A stretch of DNA of 64,000 nucleotides. Source: Septoria linicola (Eukaryota; Ascomycota; Dothideomycetes; Mycosphaerellales; Mycosphaerellaceae). The notes under the pieces were generated by a model. The model was not told the origin of the DNA, made no database searches, and saw only the letters and a program-made list of their open reading frames with translations. Below are positions 1 to 11,520 of the stretch, piece after piece. Within the stretch, counting starts at the first letter, position 1, and every line of letters begins with the position of its first letter. The stretch covers positions 496,001 through 560,000 of the forward strand of contig CP099425.1 in the NCBI GenBank assembly GCA_024114885.1, written 5' to 3'. Made by a program: the position numbers and the translations under genes.

Positions 1-3000
1 TTCGTCCAACGCACAGTGCCCATTAGATTCGGTTTGGTTCCAAGAGTGAGAAGCGAAGCTAGCGGCGAGCAGGCTGCTATTGTCTACTACCTTACTGAGA
101 ACTATGGTCTCGGGACTGCTCTCAATTACCTCGAAGAGTCGATCGAGTCTGCTGGTCGAAAGTATGGCAAGCCGAACGAGAGGGTCTTCGAGGCAGTCAA
201 GACGGCTGGAAAGCTACGACTTAACAAGAAGGATGTTCCACTCGGAGAGCTGCAGAGCGAGGCACACATCTTTGATAGACTCGCGAGGAGCAAGAACTAC
301 ATCAGCAGGATCGCAAGCACAGATCCTACTCCACCAGTGCTCATCAACGGCGTGCCAATCGCAAGAACAGAAGACTGGCTCCAGACTATGAGCCAACAAG
401 TTACTATGGATCTGCGACTCGTCCAGCAAGCGGTCTACGAAGGCGAGCTGGGCGACGAGGACTACCTCCCGACGGTCTTTCTTGCAAAGGCAAGCTTTAG
501 ACGAAACCGGGTCGTCGTGCCTGAAGATGACAAGAACTTGAGATACATCAACCTTGGCGAGCATCCTGAGCTCGAGAACCTGCCCAGTGTTCCAGCTGAT
601 GCTCGATCCATTGAGCGAGAGCTGGTGCACTTGACTGTGGTGGCCGATCTGGACAGCAAGCAAGGTTTCGAGCAAATCATGGAAGCTCTTCTCTTCAAGC
701 GAGATAACGACAATGTTGAGGTCGCTGTGCTGCACATTCCTTCAGAGAGTGATGCTAAGACGAGGATTGCTTCAGAGTACGAGCAGGCAGGAGGCGCCAC
801 GTTCTTCAATACGCTCCTTACGCAGTATGACAACTTCCGTGCGACGCACACTGGAGCTGATGCACCTGGTCAAGATCTTGCAGGCAGGCGGAAGGTCTAT
901 GAGTCGCTATTCGCTGCAGCAGCACGTGACAGCACGCCCGAGATTGACGACCGTGTACGAAGTCTGTGGGCACCTTTCCGGAGCCTCGTTGCTGCTGTGG
1001 GTGTCACTCCTGGCAAGAAAGCTCTGATCGTCAATGGCAGACTGGTTGGACCTGTGGCCAACGATGTGCCTCTTGAGGTGCCCGACCTGGAGACCTTGCT
1101 TGTGTTCGAGCGCAAGCGGCGTCTACTGCCTGCAGCACGTGCTATCGAGGCACTTGGACTGCAGCAGAAGGCGTCGACACCACTTGCGTTTGCCAGAATC
1201 TCCAACTTGATTGCTTTGTCCTTGGTCTCAGACGTGCCAGAGGGCATCTTCGAGGCAGCACCAACTGTACGGACAGATGTGTTCAAGAAGTTCAACGCTA
1301 GCCATACCGCGATCCACATTGGCAATGTTGACACAGCGACTGTTCAGATCTACGCCGCCGTTGATCCTGCTTCTGAGGCTGCTCAGAAGTGGATACCTAT
1401 CATCAAGGTCCTGTCCGAATTCGATGGCGTCTATGTCCGACTCTTCTTGAACCCCAAAGACCGACTTGAGGAGATCCCGATCAAGCGCTTCTACCGCCAT
1501 GTCTTGAGCTCGAAGCCGGCCTTCGAGTCTGATGGCTCTCTTGCTCAGACTGGTGCGCAGTTCCGCGGGCTCCCAGCTGATGCGCTCTTAAACATGGGAA
1601 TGGATCTGCCTCCTGCCTGGCTTGTGGCACCAGAGGTCACAATTCACGATCTGGACAACATAAAGCTCAGCGCGGTCAAGAACGATATCGATGCTGTCTA
1701 TGAGCTTGAGCATATCCTCATTGAAGGGCACACTCGCGATGTGACTGTCGGGCCGCCTCCTCGAGGTGCTCAATTAGTCCTGGGCACACATGCGAGTCCT
1801 CACTTTGCCGATACGATCATCATGGCCAACCTTGGCTATTTCCAGTTCAAGGCTAATCCAGGCATATACAATCTGGCGCTCCAAAAGGGGCGAAGTGAGG
1901 AGATCTTCCACATTGACAGTGCTGGGTCGACGGGATATAACGAGCATGCTGGTGACCACACGACTGAGATCGCGCTAATGAGTTTTAAGGGCGCGACACT
2001 ATTTCCTCAAATCTCACGAAACAGAGGCATGGAAGACGAGGACGTCCTGGAACCATCGAAGTCCGCACTAGAATTGCTCGCTGATGGTGCAGGTGACCTG
2101 CTCGCGCAAGCAGGCCTGGGCGGTGCACAAAAGTTCCTCGGGAAAGCAGCCAAGCTCGGATCAGACCTCCTATCGAAGTCTGGCACAGCTACCGCAGTGG
2201 CCGAACGCAAGCACGCAGACATCAACATCTTCTCCGTCGCTTCAGGCCACTTGTACGAGCGCATGCTCAACATCATGATGGTCTCTGTCATGAAACACAC
2301 CAAGCACACTGTCAAGTTCTGGTTCATCGAGCAGTTTCTATCTCCTTCGTTCAAGGATTTCCTCCCAGTCATGGCGGCGACGTACGGCTTCGAGTATGAG
2401 ATGGTCACGTATAAATGGCCACACTGGCTCCGAGGCCAGAAAGAAAAGCAGCGCGAGATCTGGGGCTACAAGATCCTCTTCTTAGACGTTCTCTTCCCTC
2501 TCGATCTCGACAAAGTCATCTTCGTCGACGCCGACCAAATTGTCCGTACAGATATGTACGAGCTCGTGACTCACGACTTACAAGGCGCTCCTTACGGTTT
2601 CACACCCATGTGCGACAGCCGCACAGAAATGGAAGGGTTCCGATTCTGGAAGCAAGGCTATTGGAAGACGTTCCTCAAAGGTCTACCTTACCACATTTCC
2701 GCCTTATACGTCGTGGATTTGAAGAAATTCAGACAAATGGCCGCTGGCGATCGTCTACGACAGAACTACCATCAACTCTCCGCCGACCCTAACAGTCTGA
2801 GTAATTTAGATCAGGATCTTCCCAACCACATGCAATCTTTATTGCCGATCCACAGTCTTCCGCAAGAGTGGCTCTGGTGCGAGACGTGGTGCAGTGATGA
2901 GAGTTTGAAAGACGCCAAGACGATTGATCTGTGTAATAATCCTCAAACCAAGGAGCCGAAGCTCGAGCGGGCGAGGAGGCAGGTCCCCGAGTGGACGGAG

Positions 3001-3177
3001 TACGATGATGAGATTGCGGAGGTGGCGAGAGGGTACAAGGATAAGGTGAAGAGGAAGGCAGGTCTGCCGGAGGTGCATGATGGGGTTTTGGGAGAGGAGA
3101 GTATGCAGGAGAGGTTGCAGAGGGAGGATGCGGAGAAGGAGGCGAGGAGGAAGGAGGGGAAGAGGGATGAGTTGTAG
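1..3177 (+). CDS. UDP-glucose:glycoprotein glucosyltransferase, 5'-partial
   Basis: ER-lumenal folding sensor that re-glucosylates misfolded N-glycoproteins for the calnexin cycle. The reading frame is open from the first base of the window (1058 codons), and the first residues resemble the VPIRFGLVP stretch of a thioredoxin-like domain in this family. Full-length members have about 1500 residues, so roughly the first 450 lie outside. The C-terminal GT24 catalytic domain begins near nt 2218 (NIFSVASGHLYERM); the metal-binding DxD motif is FVDADQ at nt 2521-2538; YVVDLKKF and LSNLDQDLPN follow. The tail after about nt 2980 is charged and ends in KRDEL, an HDEL-type ER retention signal. No intron is seen in the visible part. 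Family assignment is certain; the 5' structure is unknown. Confidence 0.96.
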   Translation, partial: FVQRTVPIRFGLVPRVRSEASGEQAAIVYYLTENYGLGTALNYLEESIESAGRKYGKPNERVFEAVKTAGKLRLNKKDVPLGELQSEAHIFDRLARSKNYISRIASTDPTPPVLINGVPIARTEDWLQTMSQQVTMDLRLVQQAVYEGELGDEDYLPTVFLAKASFRRNRVVVPEDDKNLRYINLGEHPELENLPSVPADARSIERELVHLTVVADLDSKQGFEQIMEALLFKRDNDNVEVAVLHIPSESDAKTRIASEYEQAGGATFFNTLLTQYDNFRATHTGADAPGQDLAGRRKVYESLFAAAARDSTPEIDDRVRSLWAPFRSLVAAVGVTPGKKALIVNGRLVGPVANDVPLEVPDLETLLVFERKRRLLPAARAIEALGLQQKASTPLAFARISNLIALSLVSDVPEGIFEAAPTVRTDVFKKFNASHTAIHIGNVDTATVQIYAAVDPASEAAQKWIPIIKVLSEFDGVYVRLFLNPKDRLEEIPIKRFYRHVLSSKPAFESDGSLAQTGAQFRGLPADALLNMGMDLPPAWLVAPEVTIHDLDNIKLSAVKNDIDAVYELEHILIEGHTRDVTVGPPPRGAQLVLGTHASPHFADTIIMANLGYFQFKANPGIYNLALQKGRSEEIFHIDSAGSTGYNEHAGDHTTEIALMSFKGATLFPQISRNRGMEDEDVLEPSKSALELLADGAGDLLAQAGLGGAQKFLGKAAKLGSDLLSKSGTATAVAERKHADINIFSVASGHLYERMLNIMMVSVMKHTKHTVKFWFIEQFLSPSFKDFLPVMAATYGFEYEMVTYKWPHWLRGQKEKQREIWGYKILFLDVLFPLDLDKVIFVDADQIVRTDMYELVTHDLQGAPYGFTPMCDSRTEMEGFRFWKQGYWKTFLKGLPYHISALYVVDLKKFRQMAAGDRLRQNYHQLSADPNSLSNLDQDLPNHMQSLLPIHSLPQEWLWCETWCSDESLKDAKTIDLCNNPQTKEPKLERARRQVPEWTEYDDEIAEVARGYKDKVKRKAGLPEVHDGVLGEESMQERLQREDAEKEARRKEGKRDEL

Positions 3178-5150
3178 ACGTACTAGAGTTCGGAATGGAT
3201 GGGAGGAGAGGATAGAGTGTAGAGGTAGATGAGGATATGTCACACAGGTTGTCCACCAAGTCTAATCCCACAGGTGTGAGGTGGTGACAATGACTCGTGA
3301 GTGGCGTCTTGCTCTGCTGACTGCGGAGCCTGAACGGAGGATGTGACGTCCTTGCTGGTAGACTAACTGCAGCGCTTCGTACGCTTGTAAAGCGACCTAA
3401 TAGATAATCACGAATGGCACTTTGAATACACTCTTCATTTGGAGGTGCCATCGCGTAAAATGGTGGAAGAATGGACGCGTTTAGTGGTGGTGCGTAAATA
3501 CGAGATGGAAGTGGCTCACATGCCTATCTGGCTCACTCGCTTATCAAACACGTTAAGGCTACCGTAGTTTGCACAGGCTGGAGATGGAACACGACACCGC
3601 AGCTCGACAGAACGCTGCCAGTATTGCAAGTCACAGCTTTTGTGCAAGACACGTAGTGATCCACAAACGCAAGCGGAAAGTCTGACTTCGAGAAGGCACA
3701 ATTTGGAAGGTCGCATTTTACGAGTGTGAGGAGAGATGTGCTGGCCTGTCCCCTCGTCGAAACTATAATCAGCTCCTAGGTCCATCTCTAGGACTGCTAG
3801 CGCTTTTGTCAGCAAGAAGGAGGATGATCGGGTTCTAAGATGCCCAGCGAATGCCGGGAGCGTGCAGTGTCGAAGACCGGACAGTATGTCTGACGAGTGG
3901 AATGGCGCAATGAGGCGAGGTAATTGTGCAGCTTTCTGGCCTTGGTTGGATCATAAAACCCATATCGAATTTTGCAATTTGTTCCGGATCTGATGAATGC
4001 TCTTGTCTAGGTTCCGGATCCCAGACGACTGTGAAGTTGTAGATTGCTTCGGGCCTGGAGGATACTCAGTTTCAGAAACTGGTGGATAGCTGGCCGCCAT
4101 AGCCGGAGTCCCGCAGCAGGTCAAGGAGTGCAACGCAGACGTTCGCCGATCAGACCGAAGGACCTACGGATACGAATCTTGATCGTACAGGACTACACCG
4201 TCGTGGTACCGTCCAACTGTGGCGGTGCATGTTTGGGCACATCCGCGCCACCACGCCTGCAGGTACACTTGCACAACATAAGTCGTGGTGGTCGTGTGCT
4301 GCACTCCACCTTGCTTGACTTCACTTTATCCTGGGTCGAGCAAGCAGTGGCCTGGACGATCTGGGCAGGCAAGAGCTACGAAGCTTGAGATGACGCACCT
4401 GTCAATGGGTGACAAGAGTCGGATCCCTGATGTACCTGCGTTGACAATGGCAGATCCTGCAGACTCGCAGCACGGCAGGATAAATGGTACTTGAGTTGCA
4501 GTCGTCGGGCTTTGAGCTCATCAAGTCAGTTGTCCGAGCCAACGCTGTGCTCTTTTTGGGAGCTCGCAGTGCCGTCAGTGGTGATGAGATGTGATCGAGC
4601 ATGTGCAACCATTGAGATGTGATCGAGCATGTGCAACCACCATAGGTAAGAGGGAGACTGAAATGCCGAGTTCCTGGAACGCTGCAAGAAGGCCTGAAAC
4701 ATGCATCCTCCAGGGTGACTGTTGCACATATTTGACCACAGTCGCACAGCCCTGGAAGGACTCTTTGACAGCACTTCTCAGCTCATCACTTCTGATTAAA
4801 TTGCTGTAGTGCTCGCTGATTTGGCATAATTGTGCTCGCGAGGCAAAGTTTGAAGTGCAATGAAGGACAGGCAGATGGCTTTGTGAACATGTTTCAGCTC
4901 AGTCAACTAAGCAGACTTGCCGTCTCGTCGGACGCCGACAATGGCAGGAAACCGTGCTCTGGTTAAGTGCGACGCGATGAGGAAAGCACTGTCAAGATTC
5001 TTTGTGGAAGTCGCGAGGCGAGCGGAAGGTACAAGTACGAGTGCCATTTTCCTTCTCAACAAAACCCATCTTCAACCAACAAGCCACTCCTCCCACCGTC
5101 CCCAGAAGACACGATCAAGACCACCTCGAAGAGCAAAGAGAGTCGCCACA
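3178..5150. other. Intergenic, no gene recognised
   Basis: About 2 kb between the glucosyltransferase stop and the next start. Short open frames on both strands show no family signature, splice partners or signal peptide. It contains one short tandem repeat (listed separately). The last 100 bases are CA/CT-rich, typical of a fungal 5' leader for the gene at 5151. Confidence 0.6.
4585..4639. repeat. 27-bp tandem duplication
   Basis: The 27-bp unit starting TGAGATGTGATCGAGCATGT occurs at 4585-4611 and again, identical, at 4613-4639 (period 28). It is non-coding in every supported model. Probably a recent slippage or short duplication. Confidence 0.9.
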
Positions 5151-5890
5151 ATGAAGACATTTGCTCTGTTCGCCCTCGCTATGGCTTCTGCTGCCCAAGC
5201 AATCGCTCTTTCTCCTCCCTATCCGGCTGTCAACATGAAATTGCCAAACACCTTCTTCGGCCTGATGGCTCTACGCTCTGCCTCCCGATTTCACTTCGGC
5301 GCCATTCAAGCCAACGATGGCGAACTGTGGATCGGCAAGAGTCCATCTACATACTGCCCTGGACAGCAAGGCCTCAACTGTTCTGGTGTGGTCACCAACC
5401 ACACCACTTACCAGATCAGTAACAGTATCCTGAGTCTGGGCGTGCAGGTTCAGGGAGGACAAAAGATGTACGTAAGAACGTGTCACTTGACGGTTGCTCT
5501 CCTTTCAAGGCCGACCTTGTCTGACTTCCCACCCTTTGTAGCTACATCGACGACTGCGGCCGTGTCGGCTACACTGCAGCTGGCGACCGCACCCTTCCAT
5601 ACGGCGCGACTACTACTGGCTGGTCACTCGACAAGGGCGAACGACTCAGCCTGTTGAGCCATAAAAACGGAACGTACTTCTGCCCACCACCACAGCCCTC
5701 GGCCACGATCGACCCTTTCGCAGATGACGTGCCAACTTCGACTCAAGGTCCTCCGGTTCCGCTTCGGACTAATTCGCCAGGTCCTTGGCAGTTCTATGTG
5801 GGCGTGGTAGAACTGCCGCGTGACTGCTTGTATGCGGAATTGGTTGCTGTGGGTAGTGATTCCAAGACTACGGCTTATGAGTACTCTTGA
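5151..5890 (+). CDS. PhiA-like secreted cell-wall protein
   Basis: Exons 5151-5467 and 5542-5890; the 74-bp intron has donor GTACGT and acceptor TAG, and joins in phase 2 to give GGQKIYIDDCG. The product has 221 residues. The start is set by a signal peptide (MKTFALFALAMASAAQAIAL) and the context CCACAATG; the frame stays open upstream, but that stretch is not protein-like. The pattern FGLMALRSAS...LWIGKSPSTYCPG...VQVQGGQKIYID...PWQFYVGVVELPRDC resembles PhiA/IgE-binding-like secreted proteins of Aspergillus, which are abundant on the wall and needed for phialide development. N-glycosylation sequons (NCSG, NHTT, NGTY) are present. Wall or extracellular location follows from the signal peptide; the developmental role is only by analogy. 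Confidence 0.85.
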
Positions 5891-6170
5891 GATGACTCCA
5901 TGAGGTGATGGATGGATGGACAGCGATGGATGAGATGATAACAATCGGCAAAAGCTTTCGTACCTTCTTTGGCAGCTTCAGGTTGCATGGGCATAAATTC
6001 GAGCTGCTCGGAAATGCTCTTTTCTTACAAGCGTTCAAAATCTGTCTTGCTATTGTCTGCCGTGTTGCGAGCAGAAGCACCAGATCTTTACGTCTCACGT
6101 TCACTTGGAGTGTGGAGCATGATCTTGACCACACCAGAGCCATTTGGCAGCACATGTTTCCCCATCGTGA

Positions 6171-6521
6171 CTACAGAAGTCCAGCAATATTCCGAGCAAG
6201 GAGTCCCACGAAAACATACGCCGAGATTGCTTGCAGAGTGAGCGTGATGAGTGTAGCTAGTGGTAGCCCACGCCATCCTGCTTCTGAGCCGTCCCTCCAT
6301 ACCTCGACCGCCTGGCTTAGTACATGTGCACCGTGCAGGATAGTGTATACACTGACGAAGAAGATTACAAAGGCCACCCAATCGCTGGTTGTGAGTCGTG
6401 AGGGTCGTGGTTGCGTTGCGCCCTTGTTTGATACATTATCTCTGGGAAGGAAGGGTTGACTTGGCTTCTGATCTTTGGTGGCTTGAGTTGTTTGTGTTGA
6501 GGTGTCCTTCGCGATGAACAT
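6171..6521 (-). CDS. Small two-helix membrane protein, unknown
   Basis: Single open frame of 116 codons plus stop. The first ~45 residues are polar (Ser/Thr/Gln/Pro-rich). Two strongly hydrophobic helices follow: one around DWVAFVIFFVSVYTILHGAHVL and one at PLATLITLTLQAISAYVFVGLL, ending a few residues from the stop. The alternation of helix, charged loop and helix is unlikely by chance, but I recognise no family. Overlapping frames on the other strand look random. It may be a real small gene or the 5' exon of a longer one, although no convincing downstream exon was found. Confidence 0.5.
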   Translation of the reverse strand: MFIAKDTSTQTTQATKDQKPSQPFLPRDNVSNKGATQPRPSRLTTSDWVAFVIFFVSVYTILHGAHVLSQAVEVWRDGSEAGWRGLPLATLITLTLQAISAYVFVGLLARNIAGLL

Positions 6522-7062
6522 TGCGCAGACTCGGGGAAGGGATGGCAGGACGGCACTGCGATATAGGCGACGTGAAGATGAAATAATGTCGAGATGCCGC
6601 CCCCAGCGAGGAATGATCTCGCCATGGAAGCTTGTTGTTGGTGCTCAGCACAAAGCTTGGAGCACAAGGTTTGTGTTGTGTGGTTTTGTACCTCTCGGAA
6701 AACGATGACGTTGGCATTCCATCGGCGCAGAAATGCGGAACCTGAGGGACGGAGCTTGGTGGTGCGCTGCAGTATTCGTCTATGAGGTCGATGTTACGTT
6801 TGCGACGTTCAGGCATTCTTCGAGTGAATTGTACTTTGTTCAGCTTGGATACTGTGCCGGTGTTCGGTTTTAGCGAGGCACGAAGCTAGGGAAAACAGCT
6901 GAGCTTGTTTTGGCGGAGACCGAGGAAGCGTTCGAAGGCTGGTGTCTGGGCTTCGGAGCGTACGATAGCGCAAGCGCTCGTCACGTACAGCCTAGTCCTG
7001 GGCTGGGCTCCTTTCTAGTATTCTCTGAGTTGGCATTGAGCATGTCGAATTGCGAGGGCAGT
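6522..7062. other. Intergenic, upstream of the small membrane gene
   Basis: About 540 bases between the start of the small membrane gene (reading left) and the stop of the rhodopsin-fold gene. Nothing beyond incidental short frames is seen. Confidence 0.5.
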
Positions 7063-8336
7063 TCAAATCATGCCCAATTCCTCCCTAGCTTCGCGGCCAT
7101 CGTCGCTCTTGGACATCGTCTCCTGCTCGATCTCGGTGCGCACATGTATTTGACCACTACTCATATGGTGATCGCTAGAATGCGCCGGCTCCGCTCCTCT
7201 GGTTCCAAGTTCGATCTCGTCTGAGCTGTCGAACAGGGTATCGTGTCGTCCAGTCCACGAGCGCTTCGTCTTGTGCATCTTGAAGGCAGCACTAGGACTA
7301 CTCACGTGCGTATGCGTGCTCACAAGGCGTCCCTTGAACTTGGCCTCGCCTTCGACAGGTGTCCACCCTTCGGACCGGAGAGTATCGTGGGGTTTGCTGA
7401 ATGAATGTCTTCGTTCGCTCGAGCCTGATGCGGCTTTGAGCAGTTTCGGGAAGAGGCAACGGAGTGTTGGCAGACACGAGCAGATGATTGCCACATTGAT
7501 CTCGATGGCTGAGAATATGTAGGCTAGTGGACTCTCCCAGGTAATATCCTTCGAGCTCATGAGGTGGTACAAGGACGGCAGTCTGAGGATCGACACAATG
7601 ACCACGAGGCCTGCTAGCGCAAAGACTGCCATGAGAGCCCATTTCTGACGACGGGGTAGCTGGAGCTTCCTGAGAAATGGCAAAGGTAGAGCCGCTATCA
7701 GGATATCAGTGATCATGTTCAACGTCGTGCTTGCGAGAGAAAGCGCCAGGCGGTCTTGGCACGTCTTGTGGGTGATCGAGTGGTCCCAGAATGCGGCCGG
7801 AGGATTGCAGGTGAAGACCGCGGAGAAGAATCGCCAGATAGCATACGCCAGGACGATTCCCATCAGAATGTAGGTAGCGAGGCGTATCGATCTTTGTGGG
7901 AAGATCCGGAGATATTGGAACATGATCGAGAACTTGGTACAGAAGAGCGATAAGTTGTATATGATGATCATGGCCCAGTACTGTATTCTGTCAGCATTCG
8001 AATGGCACAGGTCTCAAAATTCCACTGACGGCTTCCAGATTAAGCTTGACATTGTGAGGGCTCAATTCGTAAATGTGGTCGCCGAGTCCAGTCTGCGTTT
8101 GAGCAATCATACATGCTGTCGATCCCCATGAAAAGAGCTACCCAAAATCAGCCAGTGCTGTCAAACGACCGCTGCCTTCTTACAACGGCTGCGACGATGA
8201 ATGCGTCGTCTTGTCCGGCATTCTTGCTAATGGCCAATCTAGCATATATCCGCATGCTCGTGACCAGACTTGCCAACGTTGGCATAACCACAGTCACTGC
8301 CACTATTGTGGACTTCGGCGCTGTGCCGTAGAGCAT
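7063..8336 (-). CDS. Rhodopsin-domain (PTH11-like) membrane protein 1
   Basis: Three exons on the minus strand: 8184-8336, 8030-8137, 7063-7980 (introns 46 and 49 bp); 392 residues. Splicing restores the family order: first helix, DDAFIVAAV, then SWGSTACMIAQTQTGLGDHIYEL, YWAMIIIYNLSLFCTKFSIM, FQYLRIFP, then AFWDHSITHKTC and helices to IEINVAIICSCLPTLR. The polar C-terminal ~110 residues would be cytosolic. It fits the Fung_rhodopsin (PF20684) fold used by PTH11-class receptors, without an N-terminal CFEM domain. Ligand and signalling role are unknown. The start is the first ATG before helix 1 and could be slightly further out. Confidence 0.88.
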
Positions 8337-9667
8337 CGTTTGCTACGACTGAATCTTCAGCTGTGCCTGTACTCTACCATTTCCGGATGTGCGCCGCGAT
8401 GTAAGTACAAATGTCACAGGCGTATTGCCAAAGACGAGATAAAGTCGCCAGATGGCTCTTAGCCGATCACGTCCGGCGACATGGGCTTCTCCATCGAGAG
8501 TGAAGCTGCAGCCCTTGACCATGTCGAGCCTATGAACAGGCACGTGTCAGCCAACTCCTTGACAACTAGCCACTCAGGCCACCTAATATGATGCATGCCG
8601 ACAATGAGACGAATATCTGCTGAGAGGCCGAGTCGAATGCGCAGTTCGCATAATGTGTCGATTCAGATATCTGGCGCATCTGATACTGCACCGCGTGCAG
8701 GAATTGCGTGAAGCTGAAGGACCGACTTCTCACTGGCATGGTAAGCTTTTCGAAGCTAATTTTGACTCTGCAGAGAACGGCCAAGGTTGGCGGAGACAAG
8801 GCATGCCGAGGGTACCACCACGCATGAAAGAACGTATCCCTTGCGGAGGCCGGCAGACGTTCTCTCCCTGCTTTATGAGCGGGAAGAGTAGGCAAGTCAG
8901 GACTGTTCTCGTAAAGGAGTCGATTCTGCGGTATGGCCGAGCTGATGCTGATAGAGATGCTCTGAGCCGCCTCTGCAGTCCCTTGTAGTCTCTTTCCGCG
9001 ACCAGCCATGGCAGACAAGATTCCCACTGTAGTGCAGAATCTATGCCGCGAAGCTGAAAGGCTGACCAAAACACCATCAAAACGATAGCATTATGAATGT
9101 TGTGCCGCTAGACATGGCGTAGCTCCACATCTGCAGTAGGCGCGTTGACTGGAGTCAAGCCTGCGATCGATTACTGCATGATTGTATCCATCGCGTCGCC
9201 CTTCGCTCCGATGCCTCGATGCATACTCGAACATCGATCTTTATCAATCAAGGACGAATTGATGGATGCAATGAAAGAAAGGCCTCGTACGAGAGTACGA
9301 AAGACGCGTCCAACAACGCCAAGAAAGAGACTAGTGCTAACTTAGCGTGTTTTGCGGCGACCTTCTTCTGACAGTGCAGACTCCTGCTCTATCTGTATAC
9401 AGATCACAGGTCCTACTCGCGGATTCCACAATTTCTCACTCTTCGACTTCCTCGCCGATCAAAAATTTGCGCAATGACCAGGATGGACCTTCATTCGCGT
9501 CCGATCGCATTCCACCTGATGAGGATGAAAATAGACGTGCTGCCAACAACCCCAATTTGACTTGTCTGGGCTGTCCTGCAGTGAAGATCACAGCAATACG
9601 CGACATGTACAGCCCATGGCTTGCAACATTGCGTTGCCCCGAAGTATATTGCTACACAAGACGTAGT
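8337..9667. other. Intergenic, no gene recognised
   Basis: About 1.3 kb. Overlapping frames around 8566-9080 on both strands are open for over 100 codons but have no recognisable motif, signal or splice partners. No RNA gene was identified. Confidence 0.5.
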
Positions 9668-10982
9668 CTACTGGAGTAGAGTCTCTAGCCTCTGAACAGC
9701 TTCATCTCGTGCTTTACCATTGTCAAAGTCGAGTATGAAATCCCATCTCGGCGGCAACCTGCCTTTCAACCCGGCATAATCCATCGGATATTCTGGATTC
9801 TTGCCTGTGAAAATCAGGCCCGTATTGCGACTCGACTCAACAATGTCCTGTGTCCGCTGCCGTCGAGCCTCGTCGTAGACTTGCAGCGCGACGGGTGCTT
9901 GCTCTGGCGATCTGATATGGCCAAGGAGAGACGACAGAACCAGCGCGTCCTCAATGGACATTCCACCACCTGAGGCTTGCCACGGCGTTGTTGCATGTGC
10001 TGCATCGCCCATCACAGCTATAGGGCCATCCACGTATGTCCGAGCATGCGCATGCTCCCATGTGCACCAGCACTTCAACGAAGCCTCGTCACCAACTACC
10101 TGCAGCTTGATTAGCATGCATCCGACTACTGTGGCCGGCTCTACTTACTGCTGAAAGTGCTGTCTGGAGGTGCGGAGGCCACCCTACGAAGTGGCCTTTG
10201 AACTCATCAGCCGGCACCTCTTTCATCCATGCATCACCAGTATCAGTCTTCACGGTGGCAATGAACTGTATCAGCTCGCCTGCATTCAGCACATTGTGCA
10301 TCATAAAAGTGCCCTTGCCAAACCAGGCCCACTCACGCGGATCTCCTGTGTCGACATACTCGTCACCAAGAATTGACCTTAGCTTCTCGTATGGCTGCAA
10401 CGTGGGGATGGCAAGCATTCCAGCAGATACAGGACTGGAGGCTGGGTCGTCTTCGCCCAGTATGACTTTTCTCACGGCACTATGTATGCCGTCTGCGCCT
10501 ATCAGCACATCGGTTTCGTGCGTCGAACCATCCTCGAATTGCAGTGTTAAGGTCTTATCACTCTGCCGATCCACCCCTTTCAGCTTCTTGGAAGCATGCA
10601 TACGTTCGATTGGCACTTCAGCTAGCAGCTCCTTCAGTAAGGCGGCACGATGCACAATGCTTGTCAGTCTTTTGCCGTCTTTTCTGGCATCAATCTCGTC
10701 CACCATCTTCCCGGCATCCGGACCCAGGGCCAGCATAAACCTCACTCCGTGGTGAGGTACAGAACCAGCCTTCTCGAGGGCCTCCCTTGCGGATGGACCG
10801 ATCAGTTCCAGAGATTGAAAGGCATTTCTCGTCATTCCGACAGCCATTCCGGCCTCTCGAAACTCGGAAGCAGACTCAAAGATATGTGCATCGATGTGAT
10901 CGTGCTTAAGAAGGGCGTGCATAAGTGTTGCACCGGCCATTCCTCCGCCAGATATGGCAACGCGAATCCTACGTTCTGCCAT
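9668..10982 (-). CDS. FAD-dependent monooxygenase (salicylate hydroxylase-like)
   Basis: Exons 10149-10982 and 9668-10099. The 49-bp intron has donor GTAAGT, a GCTAATC branch site and acceptor CAG, and joins in phase 0; 421 residues. Group A flavoprotein monooxygenase: the N-terminal Rossmann motif is SGGGMAG (residues 11-17), the DG motif is GADGIHSAV near residue 160, and the second FAD motif is GDAAHATTPWQASGGG near residue 310, followed by SIEDALVLSSLL. It hydroxylates an organic substrate with NAD(P)H and O2; the substrate cannot be read from sequence. It sits 540 bp from the RiPP precursor on the same strand, so a tailoring role is plausible; dikaritin clusters carry flavin monooxygenases such as UstF1/UstF2. 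It could also act in ordinary aromatic catabolism. Confidence 0.92.
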
Positions 10983-11520
10983 ATCCTCGCTAGTCGTGGC
11001 AACTCACCATGTGCTTAGCACAGGTAGAACTTTGGGTGCCGGTGGTTTGTGCAACGATCTCTGGAAACTGGGCGCGAGATGCAGAACTATGCTCACATGC
11101 GAAGATAGACTTGTCTCTGCAGCGAGCTGCTAAAGACGCGCCGTTCATGGATGACGTGCCACAATGCTTGGAGCTCTCAGCCGTGTCTAGCACGTGCGAT
11201 GGCCGCCTTTCATGCATGCACACAAGCGTGTTGGTGGACCGCACTAATCGTGACTGTGACTGTGACCCACGTTGGGTCCCTGCGCTATTTCATTCTCCGA
11301 TTTGTGCTCACCGACGTGGGATGTTCTATCTAGCTAAATTTCCGATCGACAGCGAGTGTGAGGCCTGATGTGCCTGCCCCTCCAACGCCACATTCCCGAA
11401 TCCATCCACTTTGGTCGATCCTCGAATCCTTCCGAGCGCCAAGCTCACTATATTCCTACATGGTCGAAACAAGCTTATGCTTTACGCAATCCTTCAAGCA
11501 TCCGCTAATGCCAACCAACA
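10983..11520. other. Intergenic between monooxygenase and precursor gene
   Basis: About 540 bases holding the promoter of the monooxygenase (reading left) and the 3' flank of the precursor gene. No further gene is supported. Confidence 0.5.

Noticed and set aside
4917..5150. Upstream in-frame extension of the PhiA-like gene
   Set aside because: The frame is open from 4917, but the translation is not protein-like; the signal peptide and ATG context at 5151 fix the start.
5905..6459. 184-codon plus-strand open frame
   Set aside because: Opposite-strand shadow of the small two-helix membrane protein; no motif or leader.
8566..9080. Overlapping open frames on both strands
   Set aside because: No family signature, no splice partners; composition looks random.
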